Positions 37,401 to 44,711 of a DNA stretch of 64,000 nucleotides are shown here, piece by piece. This DNA is from Roseimaritima multifibrata (GTDB lineage Bacteria; Planctomycetota; Planctomycetia; Pirellulales; Pirellulaceae). Numbering within the stretch: position 1 is the first letter of the stretch; every line of letters begins with the position of its first letter. The stretch is taken from the NCBI RefSeq assembly GCF_007741495.1, contig NZ_CP036262.1:4092001-4156000 (forward strand), read 5' to 3'. The translations under genes and the position numbers were made by a program. The notes under the pieces are model-generated. The model ran no database searches. It saw nothing but the letters and a program-made list of their open reading frames with translations, and was not told the DNA's origin.

Positions 37401-40400
37401 GGAGGAGATTGAAAGCCAGCTTTTACGACATCCCGCCGTCACTGCGGCCGGAGTCTGCATTGATGATTCAGAACGTCTGATTGCGTTGTTGGTCTGTGAA
37501 CCTGGCAGCACTGAATACCTAACGAGCTGGCTGGCGGATCGCTTGCCTACAAAAATGCTCCCGCAATTCTTTTGTGAAGTGGACAACTTGCCGACGACCA
37601 ACCGAGGCAAGCTGGACCGCCGTTTGATGCGAAACCAAATCCCTCGCACATTGTCATCTCCCAATGACCCTCTCACCCAAAAGGATCAACCGCGACCTGG
37701 TCAATGGAAAGAGGTTTCAAAGATTGTTGCTGAGATTCTTGAAGTGGACGTAATCGAACCCGCGGATCGATTCATTGACCTCGGGGGACATTCTCTGTTG
37801 GCGATCATTTGCATTACAAAATTGTCGGATGCCTTCGAGATCGAACTGAATCTACGAGATTTTTTGGCGGCGGAGAACATTGGCGACCTCGCAACGATTG
37901 TGGAACGAAAACGCCATAGCCAATGGAAACGGGGGCCGGCCGCTGGACCGCTCGACGTGGATCCGGCCTCTTCCAACAATCGTCGACCAAACATTGCCCC
38001 GCTTTCTCCCCAGCAAGAACGGCTTTGGTTCTTAGACGAACTGGGGGAAGGGGCAGCCTATGTGATTCCCGCAATCGCCTTCGTGGAAGGTCCAATCGAT
38101 ACAGCTCGATTACGTCAGGCTATCGAAACCATTGCGGATCGACATGAATCGCTGCGTACAACCTTCCAGGTTATCGCTGGACGCCCCCAACAGGTCATTC
38201 ATCCGGCCGCAAACCTTTCGATCGACGAACGAACGTTTGTCGATTCAACGACAGCAAGGACATGGATTGACGAAAAAGCATCGATACCATTTGATTTACA
38301 AAACGGGCCGCTTTACCGCATCTCTCTCGCAAGGTTCGCAGAAGATCGTTCTCTTCTATTGATCAACTTTCATCACATCATCACCGATGGTTGGTCAATG
38401 CGGATATTCGTTGATGAACTTAAGAATATCTATGAATCGGGTGACCAATCCAAACTTCCTGAAATTGCGGGGACCTACGCTGACTACGCGCATCGACTAA
38501 GCCAACGAATTCGCTCCGAACAATCGACTAAATATTGGAGCCAGCATCTGGCAGGTCTGCAGGATGCTGAATTATGGCCTGATCGCAAAGCCAACCGGCG
38601 TCTTTCATCCAACGGCGATGTCGTTACCACAACCGTCCCCAAGGGAGTTAACGACGGGATCACAGGCCTTTGCAAAGAGAGTGGAATTACCAAGGCAGCT
38701 TTTTGGTTGGCCTGCCTCCGGTTCGTATTGCACCGCCGCAGCGCCGGCGACGACTTTGCGATTGGAATGCCGACTGCCACGCGAGACGCGCCCGGAGTTA
38801 CCAACCTCATTGGCTTCTTCGTCGGCACGCTCGTTCTACGTCTAAAGACCCCAACGGAAATCAAGGATCAAACGCTTGGCAAATGGCTTCAGCATGCCCA
38901 AAGCCGTCTAAACAGTGCACTGTCCAACCAGGATTGTACCGTCGATGAAATCCTTGCCCTCGTTGCTCCGGAACGACGCCTTGATCGTTCCCCATTGTTT
39001 CAAGTCCTGCTTAGCTACGCCGCTGAACCGATGATTCCGTTTCAGTTAGGGGAAGCGGTCATTCATCCTGTCATGCCGACGGTCGACCGAGCAAAATTCG
39101 AATGGACCGTTTCCGTTGCGGAACAAAATGATGGGACCGCCACGGTTGCCCTTGAATACGCCACCGACCTGTTTGACCGAGAAACGGCTGATAACGCTGT
39201 ACGCCAACTAGCCGACGTGGCAAGCCAATGGACTAATGAACCGAATAGGCATCTAGCGTGTCGATCAAGCCTTTTGCCGTCAGACCTTCCCGTCGTTCGA
39301 CACCAATCGGCAGCGACCGATTCTCTCAACCCAACTTTGACTTTCCGCGATGCGTTTCACAAGCAGGTGCAACGACAACCCAACGCACCGGCCGTTGAAT
39401 TTGATGATCGAATCCATACTTACCAGGAAATCGACGAACGGACGCAACCAACGCATGCGAATCTTCCTCACGGGCTGACGCTGACTCGCTTGGATCCCGA
39501 TCGAACAAGCGACACGCTTACACAGTGCATTGCCGCGTTAAAAGCGGAACGTCCCTTTTTGTTCTCTCGATTCCCCGTCGCGGTCAGCTCCCTTCCCATG
39601 GGAACCGCCTGCGTGGCGTTATCATCGGGCACACTTGGCGCGTCCAAAGGTATCGTTATCAGCCAAGCCTCCCTGGACCTGCACAACGTCTCCTTTGCAG
39701 ATCGATTGAAGCTAACGCCAGACGACCGAGTATGTCAGTACGCCTCCCCTGAATTCGATCTTTACCTAGAAGAGGTGCTCCCGACCCTGCGATCTGGAGC
39801 GACCTTATGTGTTGCCCCTGAAGCATGTCGACTGGCCCCCGATCGATTCACTCAATGGCTTACACAATCACAAATCACTTTGATTGATTTGCCGACAGCA
39901 TTCTTTCATCGCTGGGTCGAATGGTTATTGGCACAGCCCTTCAACGAACACTGGAATCTTCGGGCTGTTGTCGTCGGAGGTGAAAAATTGCAGAGTGACG
40001 TGGCCCGGGCATTTGTTAAACGCTATCCCCGCGTTGAGTTACACAACACCTACGGCCCGACGGAAGCGACGATTATCTGCACCGCTCATCTGGTAGACGC
40101 TTTAGAGGCCTCTTCCGATGTTTCAATTGGTCGCCCCTTTGCCAAAGCCGACCTTTGCGTGGTCGCTCCAGACGGCTCCCCCGCGGTAACCGGGGCAGCA
40201 GGTGAATTGGTCATCGCGGGTGCCGGACTGGCGACCGGATATTTGATCGACGGACAGGTATCACAAACGGGTGGGTTTCGTCCTCATCCATTCGCCCCCG
40301 AACGCGCAAGTTTTTGGACAGGCGACCGAGTGCGAAAACGGGCCGATGGCAGCTTTCAGTTTCTGGGGCGGCTGGATCGACAGGTGAAAATCCGCGGCGT

Positions 40401-41631
40401 CCGGCTGCAGCCCGACGATGTAGCCGCTCGTATTTCCGAAAATGCGAATGTCCAATCGGTTGCGGTGGTGGTTGACGAAAAAACCAACGATCCCCGTTTG
40501 GTAGCGGCCGTCGTTCTGCATCCTGAGGTTTCCGTCGACTCCGCTAGATCTGAAATCGCAACTGATTTGCCACCATCTTTTCGTCCCGCGTGCTGGCTAT
40601 TCTGCGACTCCATTCCGCTGACCGATCGAGGCAAGATCGATCAAAGAGAAATTATCCGGAGATCAACCGAGCCAGCTCCTTGCTTCGGTTCTCGACAAAT
40701 GCAGAACGCCTCTGAGCAAGAGATAGCGAGGATCTGGAGCGAACTGCTGGGACACAATCAGTTTGGACCTGACGACGACTTCTTTTTGGTTGGAGGTCAT
40801 TCGCTACTGGCCGCGATCCTCGTACGCGAAATCGAAAAACAGTTCCAGGTTCCATTGGAATTGCCTTCCATCTTTGCACACCCGACGATCTCTCAGATGG
40901 GACGGCTACTGGATTGCAAACGAAAAGAATTCACCAGAGCCACATCAACCGACGGGTTACGCGGCTTGCCGGCAAAGACTTCGGCTCCCCAAGCAATTTC
41001 CGTTCTGTTCCCGGGACTGCCCGGCATTGGTGAACTTTACGATCCTCTCGCCGAACATCTACGGTTTGATTCCGACTATCTATCACTTTCCATACCGGGT
41101 CTGACTGAAAAATCGGTTCCAAGATCGATAACAGAATTGGCGGAGACATGGTCGCGTTGGCTGCAACCGAAAGTGGTAAATAGTGAATTGCCAATACGAT
41201 TCATCGCCCATAGTTTCTCAGCATCTGTGTTGGTGGAAGTGCTCCGGAGGAACAGTATCTGGCTAAGGCGGTGTGAGCAGATCGTGATCCTCGATGCGAT
41301 GCCTCACCAGCCTTACACCCTGAATTCGCAAAAGGGCAACCGAGCAGAATCCCAACCCGAACCGCTCGTAGGCGAGTTCCGAGAATCTCTGTCGGAGCTG
41401 CTGTCATCCGCTCCGTTGCGAGCGGACACGCCCCTTCCCGCTACCGCCCATGTAGTTGTCGCAAGACAGAGCGAAACATGGATGCGTCCCTCCGCTTGGG
41501 AAGCCTACTTCAAGCATGTTACGTCCATCGTCTGCGAAGGGGATCACCGGAGCATCACCGGGCCTCCGCATTGTCACGCTTGGCTTGCCAGGATTTTTCC
41601 AACCATCAATCCTCCCGTTCATTCCCTTTAA
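34453..41631 (+). CDS. Dimodular NRPS: ACP-C-A-PCP-C-A-PCP-TE
   Basis: A 2392-residue NRPS. Domains in order: carrier (Ser52 in LGTDSSQAVEF), C1 with HHIVIDG at 250-256, A1 (LFTSGTSGQPK near 717, GKLD lysine near 1053), PCP1 (LGGHSL, Ser near 1113), C2 (HHIITDG near 1307), A2 (LSSGTLGASKG near 1722, GKID lysine near 2061), PCP2 (VGGHSL, Ser near 2117), and thioesterase (about 2175-2385, nucleophile Ser2254 in AHSFS, later Asp in ILDAMP and His in EGDHRSI). By-eye specificity codes are DMENVFAVNK for A1, which resembles ornithine/lysine-type codes, and DLEDVVTIIK for A2. A2 lacks about 45-50 residues of its N-terminal part, so it may be weak. The N-terminal carrier replaces a separate ScoB-type protein. 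A thioesterase stands where the actinobacterial enzymes carry a reductase, so product release should differ. Confidence 0.93.
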   Translation: MNDPSSIHEEATASLREQISLAVRARLVEFLGFESLDEIAANDSFADLGTDSSQAVEFKLILEEMYGLSLKTSILFDFPTVDRLVDHLASALSDGDPIAPERSSAMIRSVRQSRSVNDGDSFPLSQTQLGLWFIGQSRASDSSFHVPVLFRLVTEEFHPTIFNEALRKTVQRHPAVRVTITTDSETGQLQQTVQPSTAVPGIAELAVSGDIFKTFRSVMQEPMNLEDQPPVQSFHGCDDEGTHWVLLKFHHIVIDGLSATPLVAELWNNYLSADAKPATSTNLPLDTGFLDYLNWEADYLASQRAARDSEFWKTTLAGADGDTGLPTDAAEQAKSETACEVDCIAMELPTKLNNAVDRLACTTQTPASSVLLALYFVLLNRIGHHEDLAVTSPISGRPGGIRGPFRDNVGCFINLIVTRCQVDETQSFADFAKMVSGHFLAAIEHGQLPFAQQLQAASLNLIGEHERSVFPYSFTYQNIFEAWGKDSKWQQFAAPELSLFQEVEDEFTLEVYERTNGRSLNWKFQTDRFSRTTIESWADSFLHLLEQVACDPERSLENLSAVPDHQAEAFREHFDRRNEACTTPNSVVDWIDKAAEKSPEKVALAGTDGEWTFAALIAHSHHIADHLRTNGYGQGSILAIPARRDSRTIATLLGILRSGAAYVPIDPNEPETRTQSHLANIGAVPLQTALIPIEKSVPANAVAPPDDSTPIAYILFTSGTSGQPKAAAIQHSALVNLCHALIAEYQLTPADTVLQFASLTFDMSVEEIFPILCAGGQLVVRTEEDLSTAKLSALIDQHGITVLNLPPSYHQALRSNPPQMRKFYQSVRIVAFGGDQCPLRTIAEVADLGPRVFNAYGPTETTVNATISSLSIDGHSNCHRVHIGRPISGVGIGIFDSKGRLVPEGAIGELIVFGAGVCDGYLDQISDAFRHQLFPGDDATTPAYRTGDLARITRTASHDKQPNIEWIGRRDFQINLRGHRIEPEEIESQLLRHPAVTAAGVCIDDSERLIALLVCEPGSTEYLTSWLADRLPTKMLPQFFCEVDNLPTTNRGKLDRRLMRNQIPRTLSSPNDPLTQKDQPRPGQWKEVSKIVAEILEVDVIEPADRFIDLGGHSLLAIICITKLSDAFEIELNLRDFLAAENIGDLATIVERKRHSQWKRGPAAGPLDVDPASSNNRRPNIAPLSPQQERLWFLDELGEGAAYVIPAIAFVEGPIDTARLRQAIETIADRHESLRTTFQVIAGRPQQVIHPAANLSIDERTFVDSTTARTWIDEKASIPFDLQNGPLYRISLARFAEDRSLLLINFHHIITDGWSMRIFVDELKNIYESGDQSKLPEIAGTYADYAHRLSQRIRSEQSTKYWSQHLAGLQDAELWPDRKANRRLSSNGDVVTTTVPKGVNDGITGLCKESGITKAAFWLACLRFVLHRRSAGDDFAIGMPTATRDAPGVTNLIGFFVGTLVLRLKTPTEIKDQTLGKWLQHAQSRLNSALSNQDCTVDEILALVAPERRLDRSPLFQVLLSYAAEPMIPFQLGEAVIHPVMPTVDRAKFEWTVSVAEQNDGTATVALEYATDLFDRETADNAVRQLADVASQWTNEPNRHLACRSSLLPSDLPVVRHQSAATDSLNPTLTFRDAFHKQVQRQPNAPAVEFDDRIHTYQEIDERTQPTHANLPHGLTLTRLDPDRTSDTLTQCIAALKAERPFLFSRFPVAVSSLPMGTACVALSSGTLGASKGIVISQASLDLHNVSFADRLKLTPDDRVCQYASPEFDLYLEEVLPTLRSGATLCVAPEACRLAPDRFTQWLTQSQITLIDLPTAFFHRWVEWLLAQPFNEHWNLRAVVVGGEKLQSDVARAFVKRYPRVELHNTYGPTEATIICTAHLVDALEASSDVSIGRPFAKADLCVVAPDGSPAVTGAAGELVIAGAGLATGYLIDGQVSQTGGFRPHPFAPERASFWTGDRVRKRADGSFQFLGRLDRQVKIRGVRLQPDDVAARISENANVQSVAVVVDEKTNDPRLVAAVVLHPEVSVDSARSEIATDLPPSFRPACWLFCDSIPLTDRGKIDQREIIRRSTEPAPCFGSRQMQNASEQEIARIWSELLGHNQFGPDDDFFLVGGHSLLAAILVREIEKQFQVPLELPSIFAHPTISQMGRLLDCKRKEFTRATSTDGLRGLPAKTSAPQAISVLFPGLPGIGELYDPLAEHLRFDSDYLSLSIPGLTEKSVPRSITELAETWSRWLQPKVVNSELPIRFIAHSFSASVLVEVLRRNSIWLRRCEQIVILDAMPHQPYTLNSQKGNRAESQPEPLVGEFRESLSELLSSAPLRADTPLPATAHVVVARQSETWMRPSAWEAYFKHVTSIVCEGDHRSITGPPHCHAWLARIFPTINPPVHSL

Positions 41632-41648
41632 CATCAAAAAAATAAAAC

Positions 41649-42521
41649 ATGAAAACCAATCCACCTACCGAATCAGCAACCTTCCCTACCGAGCGTCGAA
41701 GATTCCTTCGAAACACACTCGCGACCCTACTGGGCGCGTCGGCACTTAGCCAAATTCCCAACCACAGTTTTGCGGATGATCCCAAGTCAAGCACTCCGGC
41801 TGAACCACTGCTTAGTGTGCATGATCACAACATGCATTGGCCGCCTGGCTGGACCGGAAACGAACAGATTGTGATGCTTCTTTACCCGGGATTCACGGCG
41901 CTCGATCTTTTTGGGCCACACCACATGTTTGTATTAATGATGGGCGCAAAGGTTCACTTAGCCGCCAAAACCCTCGATCCTGTCGTCACCGACACCGGCA
42001 TTGAGGTGCGGCCGACAATTTCGTTCCAAGATGCCCCCGAGCGACCAACCATCCTGTTTGTCCCTGGCGGAACCGGTGGAACTCTGGACGCCGCAAAGGA
42101 CGAAGTCACGCGAAACTTTGTCGCTGAAAAAGGCAAGCATGCCGAATTCGTGACAAGCGTCTGCACCGGATCCGTTCTACTTGGGGCGGCGGGATTACTA
42201 GAGGGCTACAAGGCAACCTCGCACTGGATCACTCGTGACCTGTTGTCCGAATTTGGAGCCACCCCCGTTGATCAGCGAGTCGTGGTGGACCGCAACCGGA
42301 TCACGGGTGCGGGAGTGACAAGCGGTTTGGATTTCGGATTGCAGATGGTCAAAGACCTTCGCAACGAAGAATACGCGGAAGCCGTTCAACTATTTGCCGA
42401 ATACGACCCACAACCACCCATGGATAAAGGGTGTGAAGCCAAAGCCGATCCCCAAATCAGTGGACTGCTGATGCATATGCACGAACCATTTCGGCAAATG
42501 GTGAAGCAACTAGCCGAATAG
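41649..42521 (+). CDS. Isonitrile hydratase-like DJ-1/PfpI protein, Tat-exported
   Basis: The 290-residue protein starts with a twin-arginine leader (TERRRFLRNTLATLLGASA). The mature domain (about residues 72-265) closely resembles Pseudomonas isonitrile (isocyanide) hydratase as I remember it. Shared segments include FVTSVCTGSVLLGAAGLLEG, KATSHWITRDLL, VVVDRNRITGAGVTSGLDF and a C-terminal YDPQPP. Catalytic residues of the known enzyme (Cys101, Asp17, Thr102) correspond to Cys172, Asp86 (ALDLFGP) and Thr173. That enzyme adds water to an isonitrile to give an N-substituted formamide. The gene starts 17 bases after the NRPS stop. It could protect the producer, tailor the product or release bound metal in the periplasm; which of these is unknown. 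Other DJ-1/PfpI functions remain possible. Confidence 0.85.
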   Translation: MKTNPPTESATFPTERRRFLRNTLATLLGASALSQIPNHSFADDPKSSTPAEPLLSVHDHNMHWPPGWTGNEQIVMLLYPGFTALDLFGPHHMFVLMMGAKVHLAAKTLDPVVTDTGIEVRPTISFQDAPERPTILFVPGGTGGTLDAAKDEVTRNFVAEKGKHAEFVTSVCTGSVLLGAAGLLEGYKATSHWITRDLLSEFGATPVDQRVVVDRNRITGAGVTSGLDFGLQMVKDLRNEEYAEAVQLFAEYDPQPPMDKGCEAKADPQISGLLMHMHEPFRQMVKQLAE

Positions 42522-42564
42522 ATCACAACGATTTTTTTACCACTCTCTCCTTAGGAAAATAGTA

Positions 42565-43422
42565 ATGAAGACTCTCCCAACCTTTGAACCTATTGGCAAC
42601 AACTTTAAATCGAGAATCGGACCATTCCTGTTATTGATTTTTTTGGCCTCCGCGTATCCAGCCCACGCAGCGACAATCATCGGAGGTTTCGCAAGCTGGA
42701 CGCTGGATGAAGGCGTTGGAACTCCGATTCACCGATTTGATGCATACTTTGACGCAACCACACCTCGAGACGACACCCTGGCGTTAGCGGCCCCTGGAAA
42801 CAAGCCTTTCGACAGATTATCGCCAACGCAAGTTAGCCTGGCCGATCCTATTCGACCATTTGACGCCGTACTACCCACCGTAACGGGACGCAGCCCTCAG
42901 GCCACAACCCTTGAAATCGACGATGTGAGCGACATCCTTGGTTCGTGGTCCGGGTCATCAAACGATGGATGGTTTGTTGGAAATACCGTCTTGGGAGAAC
43001 AAATCGCACTGACAAGCATGCAACGTTGGGGAGCGGACCCGGCCGGATCGCTCCTCTATGGCGACTTCGCGCTACGATACGACCCCACTCGCGCGGGCGG
43101 TGCCAATTCTGGTTTGGTTCTTACTAGCAACATTGACTTTGGCAATGCAGCCTTTGCGGATCTGGGAAATGCGATCATTGCTGTGGCAGGAGACCAATTG
43201 ACAATTAGTGGCGACCTATTCGCTGCTGCCGCTTTGACGGCGTTTGATGGAGCTATTTTGGGCAAACAATTCGGTACGTTTTCCATGACCGCCGACTTGT
43301 CGACATCAGCAGTGCCTGAACCGTCAAGCCTTGTGGTGCTGGGGGTTTCTGGATTGATGGCAATCGCCTACCGCCGACGACGAACCTCTCGATCAGGCTG
43401 CGTCACGGCCCTCCAAGGCTAA
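42565..43422 (+). CDS. PEP-CTERM secreted protein, paralogue of the operon's first gene
   Basis: The 285-residue protein has a signal peptide (about residues 1-35, ending PAHA) and a PEP-CTERM sorting signal from about residue 250 (VPEPSSLVVLGVSG, a helix, then RRRR). The mature part is Ala/Gly/Asp-rich and beta-rich. Sequence blocks, order and length resemble the PEP-CTERM protein at 30520-31467, but the pair is well diverged. A TTAGGAAAATAGTA stretch precedes the ATG. The gene sits 43 bases after the isonitrile hydratase-like gene. Two related surface proteins at either end of a lipopeptide operon suggest roles in binding, export or uptake of the product; this is inference. Confidence 0.83.
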   Translation: MKTLPTFEPIGNNFKSRIGPFLLLIFLASAYPAHAATIIGGFASWTLDEGVGTPIHRFDAYFDATTPRDDTLALAAPGNKPFDRLSPTQVSLADPIRPFDAVLPTVTGRSPQATTLEIDDVSDILGSWSGSSNDGWFVGNTVLGEQIALTSMQRWGADPAGSLLYGDFALRYDPTRAGGANSGLVLTSNIDFGNAAFADLGNAIIAVAGDQLTISGDLFAAAALTAFDGAILGKQFGTFSMTADLSTSAVPEPSSLVVLGVSGLMAIAYRRRRTSRSGCVTALQG

Positions 43423-43486
43423 CAAGGTCGCAAGACACAAGCTCGTGTACGTGCAACTCTACTTTTTGAGAATTTGAGAATTTGAG

Positions 43487-44269
43487 ATGAAAAGAGGATT
43501 TACGCTTGTCGAACTGCTGGTAGTGATTGCCATCATTGCGATCTTGCTCGCGCTACTACTCCCCGCCGTTCAACGAGTGCGGGAGACGGCGCGGCAGGTG
43601 AAATGCAAGAATCACGTCAAGCAGATCTCTCTTGCGATCCATAACTTTGAAGGGTCGGAGCGTCGGTTGCCGGGAAATGAGCATTTTCAATTCCCTGATC
43701 CGTATCGATACTCCAATACCTTTTGGTTGATTAAAGGACAGATCGAAGCAACCAATGCAGACTCAAATTCCAGGCTTGACTATTTCCTCTGCCCATCGGA
43801 CACGACAAGTAGTTCAGCGACTCAAAAACGTGTTGCATCGTACACAACCAACCGAGACGTTTTTCACCCAGGTTCCAATCCTAGGCCGTCTACTGGAAGA
43901 CTGAGTCAGTTCAATTTGACGACAGCATTCTCGGGCAAAGGATCGTCGAATACCGTGATGATCATTGAACGTGTCGTTCAGTGTAATTTCCCTGACACGG
44001 GGCCATGGTCCATGTGGGGTGGAACCTACTTTGAAAGCTACTGGAACTTAAATTTCTTGCCCTTAGAACCGCTTGTCCCCATAGCATCCAACTATGGAGT
44101 CCGCGAACGTACAGACTGTTCACTAGACTGGTTCAGCAGTACCCACCCAGGATTGCTGTACGTTGGGTTAGGAGACGGAAGTGTCCGATCCGTAAGTTCA
44201 AGTATTTCAGCCGATGTCTGGCGTAAAGCTTACGACAGAAACAACCGAGAAGTCTTAGGCGAATGGTGA
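43487..44269 (+). CDS. DUF1559 protein with prepilin-type leader, last gene of the operon
   Basis: The 260-residue protein begins [20 protein letters not shown], a prepilin leader with a predicted cut after Gly4. The family segment [20 protein letters not shown] follows, then a short DUF1559 domain with [19 protein letters not shown] near the C-terminus. It is about 80 residues shorter than the copy at 565-1584. It starts 64 bases after the PEP-CTERM gene, so it may belong to the same transcript. DUF1559 proteins are very numerous in planctomycetes, so its presence here may or may not be functionally linked to the isonitrile pathway. Confidence 0.92.
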   Translation: MKRGFTLVELLVVIAIIAILLALLLPAVQRVRETARQVKCKNHVKQISLAIHNFEGSERRLPGNEHFQFPDPYRYSNTFWLIKGQIEATNADSNSRLDYFLCPSDTTSSSATQKRVASYTTNRDVFHPGSNPRPSTGRLSQFNLTTAFSGKGSSNTVMIIERVVQCNFPDTGPWSMWGGTYFESYWNLNFLPLEPLVPIASNYGVRERTDCSLDWFSSTHPGLLYVGLGDGSVRSVSSSISADVWRKAYDRNNREVLGEW

Positions 44270-44711
44270 AGAACAGGGTAGCCTCTCGACGGAGTACCAC
44301 TACGTGAACGCAACAATCGTCCGAAGAGAGACAACGGCAAACGGGTTTTGCAAAAACCCATTGTCAGGCGAATGGAAAGAAACGGCATCCCGGCGATCGA
44401 TGCAAGGCTAAGCCACCCGGATCGGAGCTCGCCGCTCTTCAATCAGGCAATCACCTCCGGCGCCCTACCACAGATTGAATGCGCGACTAAATCGGTGCGT
44501 CTTCGGTAAAGATTCCTTCCGGTCATTTCACTTCGCCATCAATCGTTCTCCACGCTTTGTCCGCAGGGCTGGCTTTTACGCGGCCCCCTCCCGACTTTCT
44601 CGGTTTGGTAAACTACAATGAGCGGTCGCTCGTGCGCTGTCCGAATACTACGAAGACGTGTCTTAAAGATTTCGCCGCATTCCAACTTCTAAAAGCCCCC
44701 TTAAAAATACC
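44270..44711. other. Intergenic region after the operon, 442 bases
   Basis: No gene is seen. A perfect 7-bp hairpin GGGTTTT-GCA-AAAACCC lies at 44343-44359, about 75 bases after the DUF1559 stop, and could help end transcription, though no U-tract follows. The promoter of the polysaccharide-locus genes should lie near 44600-44700 but I could not place it. Confidence 0.4.

Larger units (their letters stand above)
30520..44269 (+). other. Putative isonitrile lipopeptide biosynthetic operon (eight genes)
   Basis: Eight plus-strand genes with overlaps of 13, 4 and 4 bases, one exact abutment and gaps of 17, 43 and 64 bases form one transcription unit. The order is PEP-CTERM protein, acyl-AMP ligase, 2-oxoglutarate dioxygenase, FcoT-type thioesterase, NRPS with fused carrier domain, isonitrile hydratase-like protein, PEP-CTERM protein, DUF1559 protein. 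The enzyme set is that of the actinobacterial ScoA-E or Rv0097-Rv0101 pathway, in which a glycine adduct of a fatty acid is oxidised to an isonitrile and attached to an amino acid by the NRPS. The assignment to isonitrile synthesis rests on the combination and on motif matches, not on any measured product. Confidence 0.75.

Noticed and set aside
44343-44359. Strong intrinsic terminator after the operon
   Set aside because: The hairpin is perfect but AT-rich at its loop end and lacks a downstream T-run, so I list it only as a possible aid to termination.
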